Shown here in pieces: positions 24,853-33,619 of a stretch of 64,000 nucleotides of DNA. The translations under genes and the position numbers were made by a program. The DNA is from Kitasatospora sp. NA04385. GTDB lineage: Bacteria > Actinomycetota > Actinomycetes > Streptomycetales > Streptomycetaceae. The stretch's first letter is position 1, and the number at the start of each line of letters is the position of its first letter. The notes under the pieces were generated by a model, which saw only the letters and a list, made by a program, of their open reading frames with translations, made no database searches and was not told the DNA's origin. The stretch spans positions 451,569-515,568 of the forward strand of contig NZ_CP054919.1 of NCBI RefSeq assembly GCF_013364235.1. Direction: 5' to 3'.

Positions 24853-26286
24853 ATGCGCCGGATCTGGCTGCTCGTCACAGCCCTCCTCCTCAGCTTCCTG
24901 CCCACCCTCATCGGCACGGGATCGGCTCAGGCCGCCGCGGTCAACGTGACCAACGGCACCCAGTTCACCACCACCGACGGCAGCCCGCTTCATGCGCACG
25001 GGGGTGGGCTGATCAAGGTCGGGCAGTACTACTACTTCTTCGGCGCCGAGCTGAATGCCGACAATACGTTCAAGTACGTCAACGCCTACCGATCGACCGA
25101 CCTGAAGACTTGGGAGTTCCGCAACCACGTCCTCGGCCAGCAGAGCGCCCCCGAGCTGCAAAGCGCGGTCCTCGAACGGCCGAAGGTCATCTACAACAGC
25201 ACCACCGGCAAGTACGTCCTGTGGGTCCACAAGGAGAACGGCCAGGACTACTCCCAGGCCCGCGCGGCCGTCGCGGTCTCCGACACCGTCGACGGCGACT
25301 ACAGCTGGCAGGGCTCCTTCCGGCCGCTCGACTACATGTCGCGTGACATGACCCTGTACAAGGATGCCGACGGCACCGCTTACTTGATCTCGGCCGCGAA
25401 CGAGAACGCCGACCTGCAGTTCTACAGGCTGTCCGCCGACTACCTGACGGTCCAGAGCAAGGTGGCGAACCCCTGGCCGGGCCAGTACCGCGAGGCACCG
25501 GCCGTGTTCAAGCGGGGCGACGTCTACTTCATGCTCTCCTCCACCACCAGCGGCTGGTACCCGAACCAGCAGATGTACGCCACCGCCCCCAGCGTCACCG
25601 GCCCCTGGACGGACTTGAAGCCCGTCGGCGACAACATCGCCTACGACTCGCAAACCACCTACGTCCAGGAAGTCCAGGGCACTTCCACCACGTCGTACCT
25701 CTACCTCGGCGACCGCTGGGGGCCGGCCCACGGCATGGCGGTCAACGCGTCCCCGTACGTCTGGCTCCCGCTCCGCTTTCCCACGTCCACCACGATGACC
25801 ATGTCGTGGTACCCGCAGGTCGCCATCGACACGGCCACCGGTTCGGTCGAGGGCGTCGGCGGCGGCCCGTACTACACGTTCACCGCACGGCACAGCGGCA
25901 AGTGCCTCACCGTCCCCGAGAACAACTCCGCCAACGGCATCCAGGCCGACCAGTGGACCTGCATCGGCGCTCTCAACCAGCAGTGGCGCGTGGAGGACGC
26001 GGGCTCCGGCTACGTCAGGGTCATCGCCCAGCACAGCGGCCGCTGCCTCAACGTCTCCGGCGCGTCCACCGCCAACAATGCGCCCATCATCCAGTGGGAC
26101 TGCGTCGGCGCCACCAATGAGCAGTGGAAACTGGAGGACGTCGGCAGCGGGTACTACCGCCTGATCGCACGCCACAGCGGCAAGTGCCTGAACGTGGACG
26201 GCGCTTCGACCGCCAACAGCGCCCGACTGATCCAGTACACCTGCGTCGGGGCGAGCAACGAACAGTTCGCGCGGACGGCCTCGTAA
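24853..26286 (+). CDS. Secreted GH43 exo-beta-1,3-galactanase-like enzyme with ricin domain
   Basis: The 477-residue precursor has a signal peptide (cleavage near residue 27, after AQA) and a GH43 five-bladed propeller opening with HAHGGGLIKVGQYYYFFGAE, typical of the exo-1,3-galactanase subfamily. Glu108 (ERPKV), Glu214 (REAPAV) and Gln267 (QTTYV) are spaced like Glu102, Glu208 and Gln263 of the Phanerochaete enzyme, which lacks the usual Asp base. A C-terminal ricin/CBM13 trefoil (about 345-477) has three repeats of HSGKCLxV...NNQQW type and probably binds galactan. It would release galactose from arabinogalactan side chains outside the cell. A weak AAGGA precedes ATG 24853. Confidence 0.86.
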   Translation: MRRIWLLVTALLLSFLPTLIGTGSAQAAAVNVTNGTQFTTTDGSPLHAHGGGLIKVGQYYYFFGAELNADNTFKYVNAYRSTDLKTWEFRNHVLGQQSAPELQSAVLERPKVIYNSTTGKYVLWVHKENGQDYSQARAAVAVSDTVDGDYSWQGSFRPLDYMSRDMTLYKDADGTAYLISAANENADLQFYRLSADYLTVQSKVANPWPGQYREAPAVFKRGDVYFMLSSTTSGWYPNQQMYATAPSVTGPWTDLKPVGDNIAYDSQTTYVQEVQGTSTTSYLYLGDRWGPAHGMAVNASPYVWLPLRFPTSTTMTMSWYPQVAIDTATGSVEGVGGGPYYTFTARHSGKCLTVPENNSANGIQADQWTCIGALNQQWRVEDAGSGYVRVIAQHSGRCLNVSGASTANNAPIIQWDCVGATNEQWKLEDVGSGYYRLIARHSGKCLNVDGASTANSARLIQYTCVGASNEQFARTAS

Positions 26287-26329
26287 GAGGCTGCCCCGTC
26301 CCCACCCGCGCAAGGACGGCAACAAGACG

Positions 26330-26512
26330 GTGGCCGCGTTCATCAGCAAGACCACCGCGCAGCACCAGGCGCACGCCAAGGCGTTCAACGCGGCCGCGCA
26401 GACCTACCTCTTCGCGACCTACAACGTCCACTACGTCCTGGGCCAGTACCCCGTCCCCGACGACTTCCTGCCCACCGACAAGGCCGCCGGCCCCACCCTG
26501 CTCACCGTCTGA
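26330..26512 (+). pseudogene. Fragment resembling a ferritin-like domain protein
   Basis: A short frame encodes FISKTTAQHQAHAKAFNAAAQ followed by TYNVHYVLGQYPVPDDF and a stop. The first part resembles a helix of actinobacterial ferritin-like domain proteins, with HxxH spacing. There is no ribosome-binding site and no room for the rest of the domain; the frame continues only a few codons upstream to the GH43 stop region. It looks like the 3' remnant of a deleted gene, perhaps a breakpoint left when the glycosidase segment arrived. The family match is from memory and uncertain. Confidence 0.4.
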
Positions 26513-26715
26513 ACGACGACGGACGGGGCTCCAGCGGGTCGGGGCCGGATGTTCGCGTCCGGACCCGCCCGGGACAGACCCTGACCGCCGACCGGTACTC
26601 CTACGGCCGCGCCTTCGAACACGAGCCGGCCGAATGGGGCGTTTGCCTGCTGTGGCCGACCCGTCATGTGCTCGCTGACCGCCTACGACCACGAACCCTT
26701 CGCATCGATCATCCA

Positions 26716-26741
26716 GCCGTCCGGACGCCCGGGCGGCTTTT
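26716..26741 (+). terminator. Intrinsic terminator with U-run
   Basis: Nine-bp arms (26716-26724 and 26729-26737, one G-U pair) with a 4-base loop are followed directly by TTTT. It closes the glycosidase/fragment region before the next gene at 26840. Confidence 0.6.
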
Positions 26742-26839
26742 GCCGCGGTCGGTCCGTTGCGCGCCGGAATGCCGGGCATACGTGCGACGTGTCCGGCGAC
26801 GCATCCGGAGGCTTTCGGCGATCAGGGAGGCGGTCAGCG

Positions 26840-27373
26840 GTGGTGCTGCTGTGTCTGGGGATGGTGGCGGGCTACGCGCTCGGCGGGCTGCTGACGGCCC
26901 GGACGGTCTTCCGGCGGGAACGGGAGCGGTTCCTGCGGGCGGGCGGTGCGCGGGCGGTGGCCGACGAGCGGCGGGTCGGCACCTTCGAGCGGCAGGAGCG
27001 GCAGCAGACCGAGGCGTTCGCCCTGTGCGCGGGCGCGCTGTGGCCGGTGGCGCTGCCCGTCCTGCTGCTGCACGGCCTGGTCGGGACGGTGGCGCTGGAC
27101 CGCGGGCGTCCCACCGCCGCCCCCGTCCGCCCGGACCCGTCGGAGGTCGCGGCCCGCATCGAGGAGCTCGAACGCGACCTGCGGCTGGGCCGTCACGCCG
27201 AACCCGCCACCCGCCCGGCGCCCGCGCCCGTCACGGCGTCCGTCACGGCGTCCGTCCCCGCGCCCCGTCCGGTCGAGTGCCGCGAGACGGCGGGCGGTCC
27301 CCCGTCCGGCGCATCCCGGTGCCCGGAACAGCGGGCCGGGGCTGCGCGGGCGCGGTATCCGCGATCGGCTTGA
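26840..27373 (+). CDS. Hypothetical membrane protein with two helices
   Basis: The 177-residue frame starts at GTG 26840 with GGGAGG 9 bases upstream. Hydrophobic helices lie at about residues 1-20 (LLCLGMVAGYALGGLL) and 58-80 (ALCAGALWPVALPVLLLHGLVG), joined by a charged Arg/Glu segment; a short coiled coil (EVAARIEELERDLRLG) and a Pro/Ala-rich tail follow. I do not recognise a family. It ends 3 bases before the SpoIIE phosphatase gene, so they are probably co-transcribed and the two may work together at the membrane. Confidence 0.65.
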   Translation: MVLLCLGMVAGYALGGLLTARTVFRRERERFLRAGGARAVADERRVGTFERQERQQTEAFALCAGALWPVALPVLLLHGLVGTVALDRGRPTAAPVRPDPSEVAARIEELERDLRLGRHAEPATRPAPAPVTASVTASVPAPRPVECRETAGGPPSGASRCPEQRAGAARARYPRSA

Positions 27374-27376
27374 GAG

Positions 27377-28606
27377 ATGCCTGACGAGACACCGCCGCTG
27401 AACCTCGGCGAACAGCTGCTGGAACGGTTCCTGACCGCGGGCCGCACCCTCGACCCGGGGGACGCGCCGCGCTTCGCCGAGCAGTACGCCCGGGCGCTGG
27501 GCCTGGGCTCGGCCGCCGTGTACCTGGCCGACATCCAGCAGCACCGCCTGGTCGCCCTCGCGAGCGGGCCGGACCTGCCGATCGACGGCACGCTGGCGGG
27601 CTGGGCGTTCCGGACCGGGACGATGCGGGTGGCCGAGGACGCCGACGCGGGCCTGGTCGCCTGGTTCCCGCTGACCGACGGCGCCGAGCGGCTGGGCGTG
27701 CTGGGGCTGCGCACGACGTCCCTGGACCGCGAGGCGGTGCGGCGCTGCCGGCTGCTGGCCTCGGTGCTCGCCATGGTGATCACCTCCAAGCGGGACACCA
27801 GCGACAGCTACGCGCACGGCACCCGGGCGGACACCATGAGCCTGGCCTCGGAGCTGCTCCGGGCCTTCCTGCCGCCGCGCACCGTCTGCACCGACCGGGC
27901 GATCTCCACCGCCGTCCTGGAGCCGGCCTACCGGCTGGGCGGGGACGCGTTCGAGCACTCGCTGGCCGACGGGATGCTGCACGCCGCCGTGCTGGACGCG
28001 ATGGGCCACGACCTGGCGTCCGGCCTGACCGCCGCGCTGGCGCTGGGCGCCTGCCGCAACGCGCGCCGCAACGGCGCCGACCTGCCGGACCTGGTCGACA
28101 CGATCGACGAGGCGCTGCACACCTGGTTCCCCGACCGCTTCGCCACCGGCGTGTTCCTGCGCCTGGACATCGCCACCGGCACCCTGCACTGGGCGAACTG
28201 CGGGCACCCGCACCCCCTGCTGATCCGTTCCGGCGAGGTGGTCCCGGGCGCGCTGGAGGGCCCCGGCGAACTGCCGCTGGGGCTGAGCCACTACACCGGC
28301 GCCCCGCGGACGGTGCGGACCTTCTCGCTCGAACCGGGCGACCGGCTGCTGATCTACACCGACGGGGTGGTGGACGCGAAGGGTTCCCACCACGAGTTCT
28401 TCGGCCTGGCCCGGTTCACCGACTTCGTGATCCGGGCCGCGGGTGCGGGCGAGACCGCCCCGGAGACCCTGCGCCGGCTGATGCACGCGATCCTGGAGCA
28501 CCAGGACGAGGGGCTCACCGACGACGCGACCATCATGATGATCGAGTGGCAGCCGCTCTCGCCGCCGCTCCTGGACGACACCCGCCCCCGCGCCCCCTCC
28601 TGGTGA
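27377..28606 (+). CDS. GAF-SpoIIE PP2C phosphatase
   Basis: The 409-residue soluble protein has a GAF-like N-terminal half (about residues 10-140; VAWFPLTDGAERLGVLGLR) and a SpoIIE-type PP2C domain (about 170-395) with RLGGDAFEHS, DAMGHDLASGL, ANCGHPHPLLI, IYTDGVVDAKG and LTDDATIMMIEW. The GGDxF motif has Ala where Phe/Tyr usually comes next, a minor change. It presumably dephosphorylates a STAS antagonist in response to a ligand or redox signal in the GAF domain. ATG 27377 lies 3 bases after the preceding membrane-protein gene. A very strong bidirectional terminator follows. Confidence 0.87.
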   Translation: MPDETPPLNLGEQLLERFLTAGRTLDPGDAPRFAEQYARALGLGSAAVYLADIQQHRLVALASGPDLPIDGTLAGWAFRTGTMRVAEDADAGLVAWFPLTDGAERLGVLGLRTTSLDREAVRRCRLLASVLAMVITSKRDTSDSYAHGTRADTMSLASELLRAFLPPRTVCTDRAISTAVLEPAYRLGGDAFEHSLADGMLHAAVLDAMGHDLASGLTAALALGACRNARRNGADLPDLVDTIDEALHTWFPDRFATGVFLRLDIATGTLHWANCGHPHPLLIRSGEVVPGALEGPGELPLGLSHYTGAPRTVRTFSLEPGDRLLIYTDGVVDAKGSHHEFFGLARFTDFVIRAAGAGETAPETLRRLMHAILEHQDEGLTDDATIMMIEWQPLSPPLLDDTRPRAPSW

Positions 28607-28667
28607 GCGCCCCCTCCCGGTGAGCCCGCCCCCGCCCGCCGTGCTCCGCCCGCGCGACGCGCACGTA

Positions 28668-28704
28668 CGCCGACGGCGGAGGCTGTGGGCCTCCGCCGTC
28701 GGCG
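28668..28704. terminator. Bidirectional terminator between convergent genes
   Basis: A perfect 16-bp stem (28668-28683 with 28689-28704) and a 5-base loop sit between the SpoIIE phosphatase gene and the minus-strand small hydrophobic gene, and can serve both. Confidence 0.85.
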
Positions 28705-28725
28705 TCGTCGGTACTGCGGCATCCG

Positions 28726-28896
28726 CTACCAGCGGTACCAACGTCCGCGGCCGCCGCTCGCGTTGGTGCCGCGGGCGATGAAGCCCACCAGCCACAGCAC
28801 GAGCACGATGACCGCGACCCACCACAGGATCTTCACCGCGAAACCGGCGCCGAACAGGAGCAGAGCGAGGAGCAGGACCAGCAGAAGCGGAACCAC
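28726..28896 (-). CDS. 56-residue hydrophobic peptide
   Basis: The start is GTG 28896 with an excellent AAGGAGG site 7 bases upstream; the stop is TAG at 28726-28728. The peptide begins MVPLLLVLLLALLLFGAGFA, continues through a second helix (LWWVAVIVLVLWLVGFI) and ends in a small Gly/Arg/Trp tail (RGRWYRW). Small double-helix proteins with this design and a C-terminal basic-aromatic tail are widespread in streptomycetes; function unknown. It is downstream of and in the same direction as the catalase gene (106 bases). Confidence 0.78.
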   Translation of the reverse strand: MVPLLLVLLLALLLFGAGFAVKILWWVAVIVLVLWLVGFIARGTNASGGRGRWYRW

Positions 28897-29001
28897 GATT
28901 TGTCCTCCTTCATACCTTCATATCAATACGTCCGCCGTCTGCCCCCGGATCGCCCGAGCATGCCGCCACCGGTACGAAAATCTGTCCGGATGGACGCCGG
29001 T

Positions 29002-31200
29002 TCAGCTCTGCGCGGGCGGCGGAAAGCGGTCCCAGACCCGGTGCCCGGCGAGCAGGTCCGCGAGGTCGCGCAGGACCTGGACCGGATCGGTGCCCAGGAC
29101 GGTGCCGGGCCCGTCCGACGGGAGGCCGGCCGCCGCGAGGACGTCGCGGGCGTCGCCCCAGCCGCCGATCGCCTTGGCGTGCCGCCAGACCTCGCCGAGC
29201 AGCAGGACCAGCCGCGGGTCGAGGGTGGCGTGCGGCCCGGCGGCGCGGGCGTCCCGGGCGGGGGTGGCGTCGGCGGCGGGGCCGGGGACGCCGGCCAGCA
29301 GGACGGCGTCGAACTCGACCGAGCGGGCGGTGGCGTAGCTGCGCTGCACGCGGGCCGGGTCGCCGCCGGTGGGGGCGACCACCAGCGGCACCAGGTCGGC
29401 GGCGAGCGCGGCCGCGCGGACGGCGTCGAGCGCGGCGGGGTCGGTGTCGGGGCCGGTGAGGATGCCCACCGTCCGCCCGGCGACCGGCCAGTCGCGGCCG
29501 AGCTGGGAGAGCGCGGGGCTGGGGTCGGGGTCCGCCAGGGCACCGTCGGGGGCGGGCGCGGGCAGGCCGAGCCCGGCGGCGACCTCGCCGCACAGCCGGG
29601 CGTCGATGCGGGCGAGCACCCGCAGGGTGCGTTCGCGGACGGCGGGTTCGGTGCACTTGGAGAGTTCGAAGGTGTAGGCGGCGATGATGTGTTCCTGCTC
29701 GACGGGCGTCATGCTGACCCAGAAGAGCCGGGCCTGGCTGAAGTGGTCGTCGAAGCTGGCGGGGGCCTGGCGGACCTTCTTCGCCTCCGGGACGGGCTGC
29801 GGGTGCTCGATGAAGGCGCGCTGTTCGGCACCGGCGAAGAACGGGCAGCCGCCGTCCAGCGAGTTGGGCTTGTAGGGGGCGGTGCCGGTGTGCACGGCGT
29901 CCTGGTGGAAGCCGTCGCGGAGCATGTCGTTGACGGGGGCGTGGGTGCGGTTGATCGGGATCTGGGCGAAGTTGGGGCCGCCGAGCCGGGTGATCTGGGT
30001 GTCGAGGTAGGAGAAGAGGCGGCCGGAGAGCAGCGGGTCGTCGGTGATGTCGATGCCGGGGACCAGGTGGCCGGGGTGGAAGGCGACCTGCTCGGTCTCG
30101 GCGAAGTAGTTGGTCGGGTTGGCGTTGAGGGTCATCAGGCCGATCGGCTGCACCGGGACGAGTTCCTCGGGCACGATCTTCGTGGGGTCGAGCAGGTCGA
30201 TGCCCCGGAAGGTCTGCTCGGGGGTGTCGGGCATGACCTGGATGCCGAGTTCCCACTGCGGGAACGCGCCGGCCTCGATGGCGTCGGCGAGGTCACGGCG
30301 GTGGAAGTCGGGGTCGGTGCCGCCGATCAGCTGGGCCTCGTCCCAGGTGAGCGAGTGGACGCCGAGCTTGGGCTTCCAGTGCCACTTGACCAGGCTCGTG
30401 CCGCCCTGCGCGTTCACCAGGCGGAAGGTGTGGATGCCGAAGCCCTCCATCGTCCGGTAGGAGCGCGGGATGCCCCGGTCGGACATGTTCCACAGGGTGT
30501 GGTGGGTGGCCTCGGTGTGCAGCGAGACGAAGTCCCAGAACGTGTCGTGGGCGGACTGCGCCTGCGGGATCTCCCGGTCGGGGTGCGGCTTGCCGGCGTG
30601 GATGACGTCGGGGAACTTGATCGCGTCCTGGATGAAGAACACCGGGATGTTGTTGCCGACCAGGTCGAAGACGCCCTCGTCGGTGTAGAACTTGGTGGCG
30701 AAGCCGCGGGTGTCGCGCACGGTGTCCGCCGAGCCGCGCGAGCCGAGCACGGTGGAGAACCGGACGAACACCGGCGTCCGGACGCCCTCGCCCAGGAACG
30801 CGGCCCTGCACACCCCGCCCGCCGTGCCGTAGCCCTCGAAGACGCCGTGCGCGGCGGCGCCGCGGGCGTGCACGACGCGCTCCGGGATGCGCTCGTGGTC
30901 GAAGTGGGTGATCTTCTCCCGCAGGTGGTGGTCCTGCAGCAGCACCGGCCCGCGCGGACCGGCCTTCAGCGAGTGGTCGGAGTCCGGCAGCCGGGTGCCC
31001 TGCGCGGTGGTGAGGTACGCGCCGTCCTGCGCCCGCACGTCCCGTCCCCCGGCCGCCCGGCCGGTGGCCGACAGCGGCTCGGGCGCGGCCTGGTCCGGCT
31101 TGGGCGGCAACGGCGGGCGGGGCTCGACCGGCTCCTCCACCGTCGGTCCGGCGGCGCTCGGCGCACCGGGGAGGTCGGGGCGGGTGTCGTCAGCAGTCAT
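29002..31200 (-). CDS. katE: Large-subunit monofunctional catalase (HPII/KatE type)
   Basis: The 732-residue protein is a large-clade catalase. After a Pro-rich arm (1-55) come the core motifs: ERVVHARGAAAHG with the distal His, FVRFSTVLGSRGSADTVRDTRGFATKFYT, VGNNIPVFFIQDA with the distal Asn, and GRLFSYLDTQITRLGG with the proximal heme-ligand Tyr. The C-terminal 170 residues form the flavodoxin/DJ-1-like domain of this clade (VGILTGPDTDP). It breaks down hydrogen peroxide. GGAAGGA precedes ATG 31200. A SigB-like promoter lies upstream; the equivalent CatB of S. coelicolor is SigB-dependent and protects during osmotic stress and development. Confidence 0.96.
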   Translation of the reverse strand: MTADDTRPDLPGAPSAAGPTVEEPVEPRPPLPPKPDQAAPEPLSATGRAAGGRDVRAQDGAYLTTAQGTRLPDSDHSLKAGPRGPVLLQDHHLREKITHFDHERIPERVVHARGAAAHGVFEGYGTAGGVCRAAFLGEGVRTPVFVRFSTVLGSRGSADTVRDTRGFATKFYTDEGVFDLVGNNIPVFFIQDAIKFPDVIHAGKPHPDREIPQAQSAHDTFWDFVSLHTEATHHTLWNMSDRGIPRSYRTMEGFGIHTFRLVNAQGGTSLVKWHWKPKLGVHSLTWDEAQLIGGTDPDFHRRDLADAIEAGAFPQWELGIQVMPDTPEQTFRGIDLLDPTKIVPEELVPVQPIGLMTLNANPTNYFAETEQVAFHPGHLVPGIDITDDPLLSGRLFSYLDTQITRLGGPNFAQIPINRTHAPVNDMLRDGFHQDAVHTGTAPYKPNSLDGGCPFFAGAEQRAFIEHPQPVPEAKKVRQAPASFDDHFSQARLFWVSMTPVEQEHIIAAYTFELSKCTEPAVRERTLRVLARIDARLCGEVAAGLGLPAPAPDGALADPDPSPALSQLGRDWPVAGRTVGILTGPDTDPAALDAVRAAALAADLVPLVVAPTGGDPARVQRSYATARSVEFDAVLLAGVPGPAADATPARDARAAGPHATLDPRLVLLLGEVWRHAKAIGGWGDARDVLAAAGLPSDGPGTVLGTDPVQVLRDLADLLAGHRVWDRFPPPAQS

Positions 31201-31246
31201 GGGTGTCCTTCCGGAACGTGAGGTCGTGGGGCGTTACCGGCCCGGC

Positions 31247-31271
31247 TAACCCGCCGGGCCCGGGCAGAAAC
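31247..31271 (-). promoter_or_regulatory. SigB-like promoter for katE
   Basis: On the minus strand GTTT, 15 bases and GGGTTA match the SigB-family -35 and most of the -10 box, ending 47 bases before the catalase ATG. Support is raised by the known SigB control of the homologous catalase in S. coelicolor. Confidence 0.5.
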
Positions 31272-31357
31272 GGATGAATGTCCCCGTACATCTCTTATCG
31301 TCCTGTTTCCTCCCCTGCACCTCGGGCAGGCGCAGCACAGTCGGATGCGGAGAAGGG

Positions 31358-32329
31358 GTGACGGACGTGGCACGGGTGGATTTCGCCGACCGGGCGGCGC
31401 TGGTCACCGGCGGGTCCCGGGGGCTGGGCCTGCTGGTGGCCGAGGAACTGGCCCGGCGCGGCTGCCGGGTCGCGGTGTGCGCCCGGGACGGCGCCGAACT
31501 GGCTTTCGCGGAGCGGAGGTTGGCGCGGCTGACGACCCGGCGGGCGGCACTGGAGTGCGACCTGTCGGTGCCGGGCGCGGGGCGGGCGGTGGCCGCGGAG
31601 GCGGCCGAACGGCTGGGGCGGCCGCTGGACCTGCTGGTGAACAACGCGGGGGTGATCCAGGTCGGGCCGCTGGCGGCGCTGGAGCAGGAGGACTTCCGCC
31701 GCTCCTGGGACACCATGGTCGCGGCGCCGGTGGAGCTGGTGCTCGCGGTGCTGCCCGGGATGCGCGAGCGCGGCGCGGGTTCGCTGGTGAACATCGCCTC
31801 GATCGGCGGGCCCGTCCCGGCGCCGCACCTGCTGCCGTACGTGACCGCGAAGGCGGCGCTGGCGGCGTTCTCCCGCGGGCTGCGGGTGGAGCTGGCCGGC
31901 ACCGGGGTGCGGGTGACCACGGTGGTGCCGGGGCTGATGCGGACGGGTTCGCACCGGGCGGCCCGGTTCTCCGGCCGGGCGCCGCTGGAGTACGCCTGGT
32001 TCGGCCCGGCGGCGAGCCTGCCGCTGCTGTCGATGGACGCGGGCCGGGCGGCGCACCGGATCGTGCGGGCCGCCGAGCGGGGGCGGCCGGAGCTGGTGCT
32101 GACCCCGGCGGCGAAGCTGGCGGTGCGGCTGGAGGGGCTGGCCCCGGCGACGTTCGGGGCGCTGCTGGGCGCGGCGGGCCGGCTGCTGCCGAGCCCGGGC
32201 CGGGTCGCGGAGCACGACCTGCCGGGCGAGGACGCCGCCCGGCGCACCGGGCGGCTCGTCCCGGTGCTGACCGCCCTCGGGGACCGGGCCGGTCGGGAGA
32301 ACAACGAGCCCGGCCCGCAGGCGGACTGA
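31358..32329 (+). CDS. Short-chain dehydrogenase/reductase
   Basis: The 323-residue protein is a classical SDR: TGGSRGLG cofactor motif near residue 15, NNAG, catalytic Ser in VNIASIGG and YVTAK with catalytic Tyr and Lys. A C-terminal extension of about 80 residues (AAKLAVRLEGLAPATFGALLGAA) is longer than usual and typical of the DltE/YqjQ-like membrane-associated SDRs. Substrate unknown. The start is GTG 31358, with GGAGAAGG just upstream. It is followed after 32 bases by an alcohol dehydrogenase gene in the same direction, so the two probably form an operon of linked redox steps. Confidence 0.86.
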   Translation: MTDVARVDFADRAALVTGGSRGLGLLVAEELARRGCRVAVCARDGAELAFAERRLARLTTRRAALECDLSVPGAGRAVAAEAAERLGRPLDLLVNNAGVIQVGPLAALEQEDFRRSWDTMVAAPVELVLAVLPGMRERGAGSLVNIASIGGPVPAPHLLPYVTAKAALAAFSRGLRVELAGTGVRVTTVVPGLMRTGSHRAARFSGRAPLEYAWFGPAASLPLLSMDAGRAAHRIVRAAERGRPELVLTPAAKLAVRLEGLAPATFGALLGAAGRLLPSPGRVAEHDLPGEDAARRTGRLVPVLTALGDRAGRENNEPGPQAD

Positions 32330-32361
32330 CCACACCATCCCCACGGAAGAAGGAGCACGTG

Positions 32362-33549
32362 ATGCGCGCGGTGACCTGGCAGGGCAGGCGGGACGTCCGG
32401 GTGACGGAGGTGCCCGACCCGCGGTTGGAAGAACCCTCGGACGTGCTGGTGGAGGTGACCTCGACCGGCCTGTGCGGCTCCGACCTGCACCTGTACGAGG
32501 TGCTCGGGCCGTTCCTCGACCCGGGTGACGTCCTGGGCCACGAGGCGATGGGCACCGTCCGCGAGGTCGGCGGCGCGGTGCGCTCACTGAGCCCGGGCGA
32601 CCGGGTGGTGGTGCCGTTCAACGTGAGCTGCGGCACCTGCCGGATGTGCGCGGACGGGCTGCACTCGCAGTGCGAGACCACCCAGGTGCACGAGTACGGC
32701 AGCGGCGCGGCGCTGTTCGGCTACACCAAGCTGTACGGGCAGGTGCCGGGCGGTCAGGCCGAGCTGCTGCGCGTGCCGTTCGGCGACACGCTGCCGGTGA
32801 AGGTGCCGCAGGGGCCGCCGGACGACCGGTTCGTGTTCCTCTCGGACGTGCTGCCGACGGCCTGGCAGGCCGTCGAGTACGCGGCGGTGCCCGAGGGCGG
32901 CACGCTGCTGGTGCTGGGCCTCGGCCCGATCGGCGAGATGTGCGTGCGGATGGCGCTGCTGCGGCCGGGCGTCCGGCAGGTGATCGGCGTCGACCTCGTC
33001 CCGGAGCGGCTCCAGCGGGCCCGGGAGCGCGGCGCGGTCGTGCTGGACCTGAACGACCGGCCGGAGCTGCTGCCGGAGACCGTCCGCGACCTGACCGACG
33101 GGCTCGGCCCGGACAGCGTGATCGACGCGGTCGGCATGGAGGCGCACGGCTCCCCCCTGGCGACGGTGGCGCAGCGGGTGACCGGCCTGCTGCCGGACGC
33201 GCTGGCCCGGCCGCTGATGCAGCACGCTGGCCTGGACCGCTTGCAGGCCCTCCAGCTGGCGATCGAGCTGGTGCGGCGCGGCGGCACGGTCTCGGTGTCC
33301 GGGGTGTACGGCGGCGCGGCCGACCCGCTGCCGCTGCTGACCCTGTTCGACAAGCAGATCCAGCTGCGGATGGGCCAGGCGAACGTGCGCCGCTGGACGG
33401 ACGAGCTGCTGCCGCTGCTGACCGACGATGACCCGCTGGGCGTGGACTCCTTCGCCACCCACCACCTGCCGCTGGACGAGGCGGCGGAGGCGTACGCGAT
33501 GTTCCAGCAGAAGCGGGACGGCGCGATCAAGGTGCTGTTCGAACCCTGA
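32362..33549 (+). CDS. Zinc-dependent alcohol dehydrogenase
   Basis: The 395-residue medium-chain dehydrogenase has the catalytic zinc ligands in GLCGSDLHLYE and GHEAMG, the four-Cys structural zinc site CGTCRMCADGLHSQC, and the Rossmann motif LGLGPIGEMC followed by a charged V-I-GVDLVPERL strand. The C-terminal half contains an insertion (HGSPLATVAQRVTGLLPDALARPLM) seen in glutathione-independent formaldehyde dehydrogenase-like enzymes. NAD(P)+ oxidation of an alcohol or aldehyde is expected. AGAAGGAG lies ahead of ATG 32362. Likely co-transcribed with the SDR gene. Confidence 0.9.
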   Translation: MRAVTWQGRRDVRVTEVPDPRLEEPSDVLVEVTSTGLCGSDLHLYEVLGPFLDPGDVLGHEAMGTVREVGGAVRSLSPGDRVVVPFNVSCGTCRMCADGLHSQCETTQVHEYGSGAALFGYTKLYGQVPGGQAELLRVPFGDTLPVKVPQGPPDDRFVFLSDVLPTAWQAVEYAAVPEGGTLLVLGLGPIGEMCVRMALLRPGVRQVIGVDLVPERLQRARERGAVVLDLNDRPELLPETVRDLTDGLGPDSVIDAVGMEAHGSPLATVAQRVTGLLPDALARPLMQHAGLDRLQALQLAIELVRRGGTVSVSGVYGGAADPLPLLTLFDKQIQLRMGQANVRRWTDELLPLLTDDDPLGVDSFATHHLPLDEAAEAYAMFQQKRDGAIKVLFEP

Positions 33550-33570
33550 CCGCGCCGTCCCGGATCCGTC

Positions 33571-33602
33571 CCCGGCCCGCCCCGGCTCAGGTGCGGGCCG
33601 GG
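33571..33602. terminator. Hairpin between convergent dehydrogenase and LLM genes
   Basis: A 10-bp perfect stem (33571-33580 with 33593-33602) and a 12-base loop lie between convergent stops. Confidence 0.6.
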
Positions 33603-33619
33603 TCCGGCACAGGTCCGGG

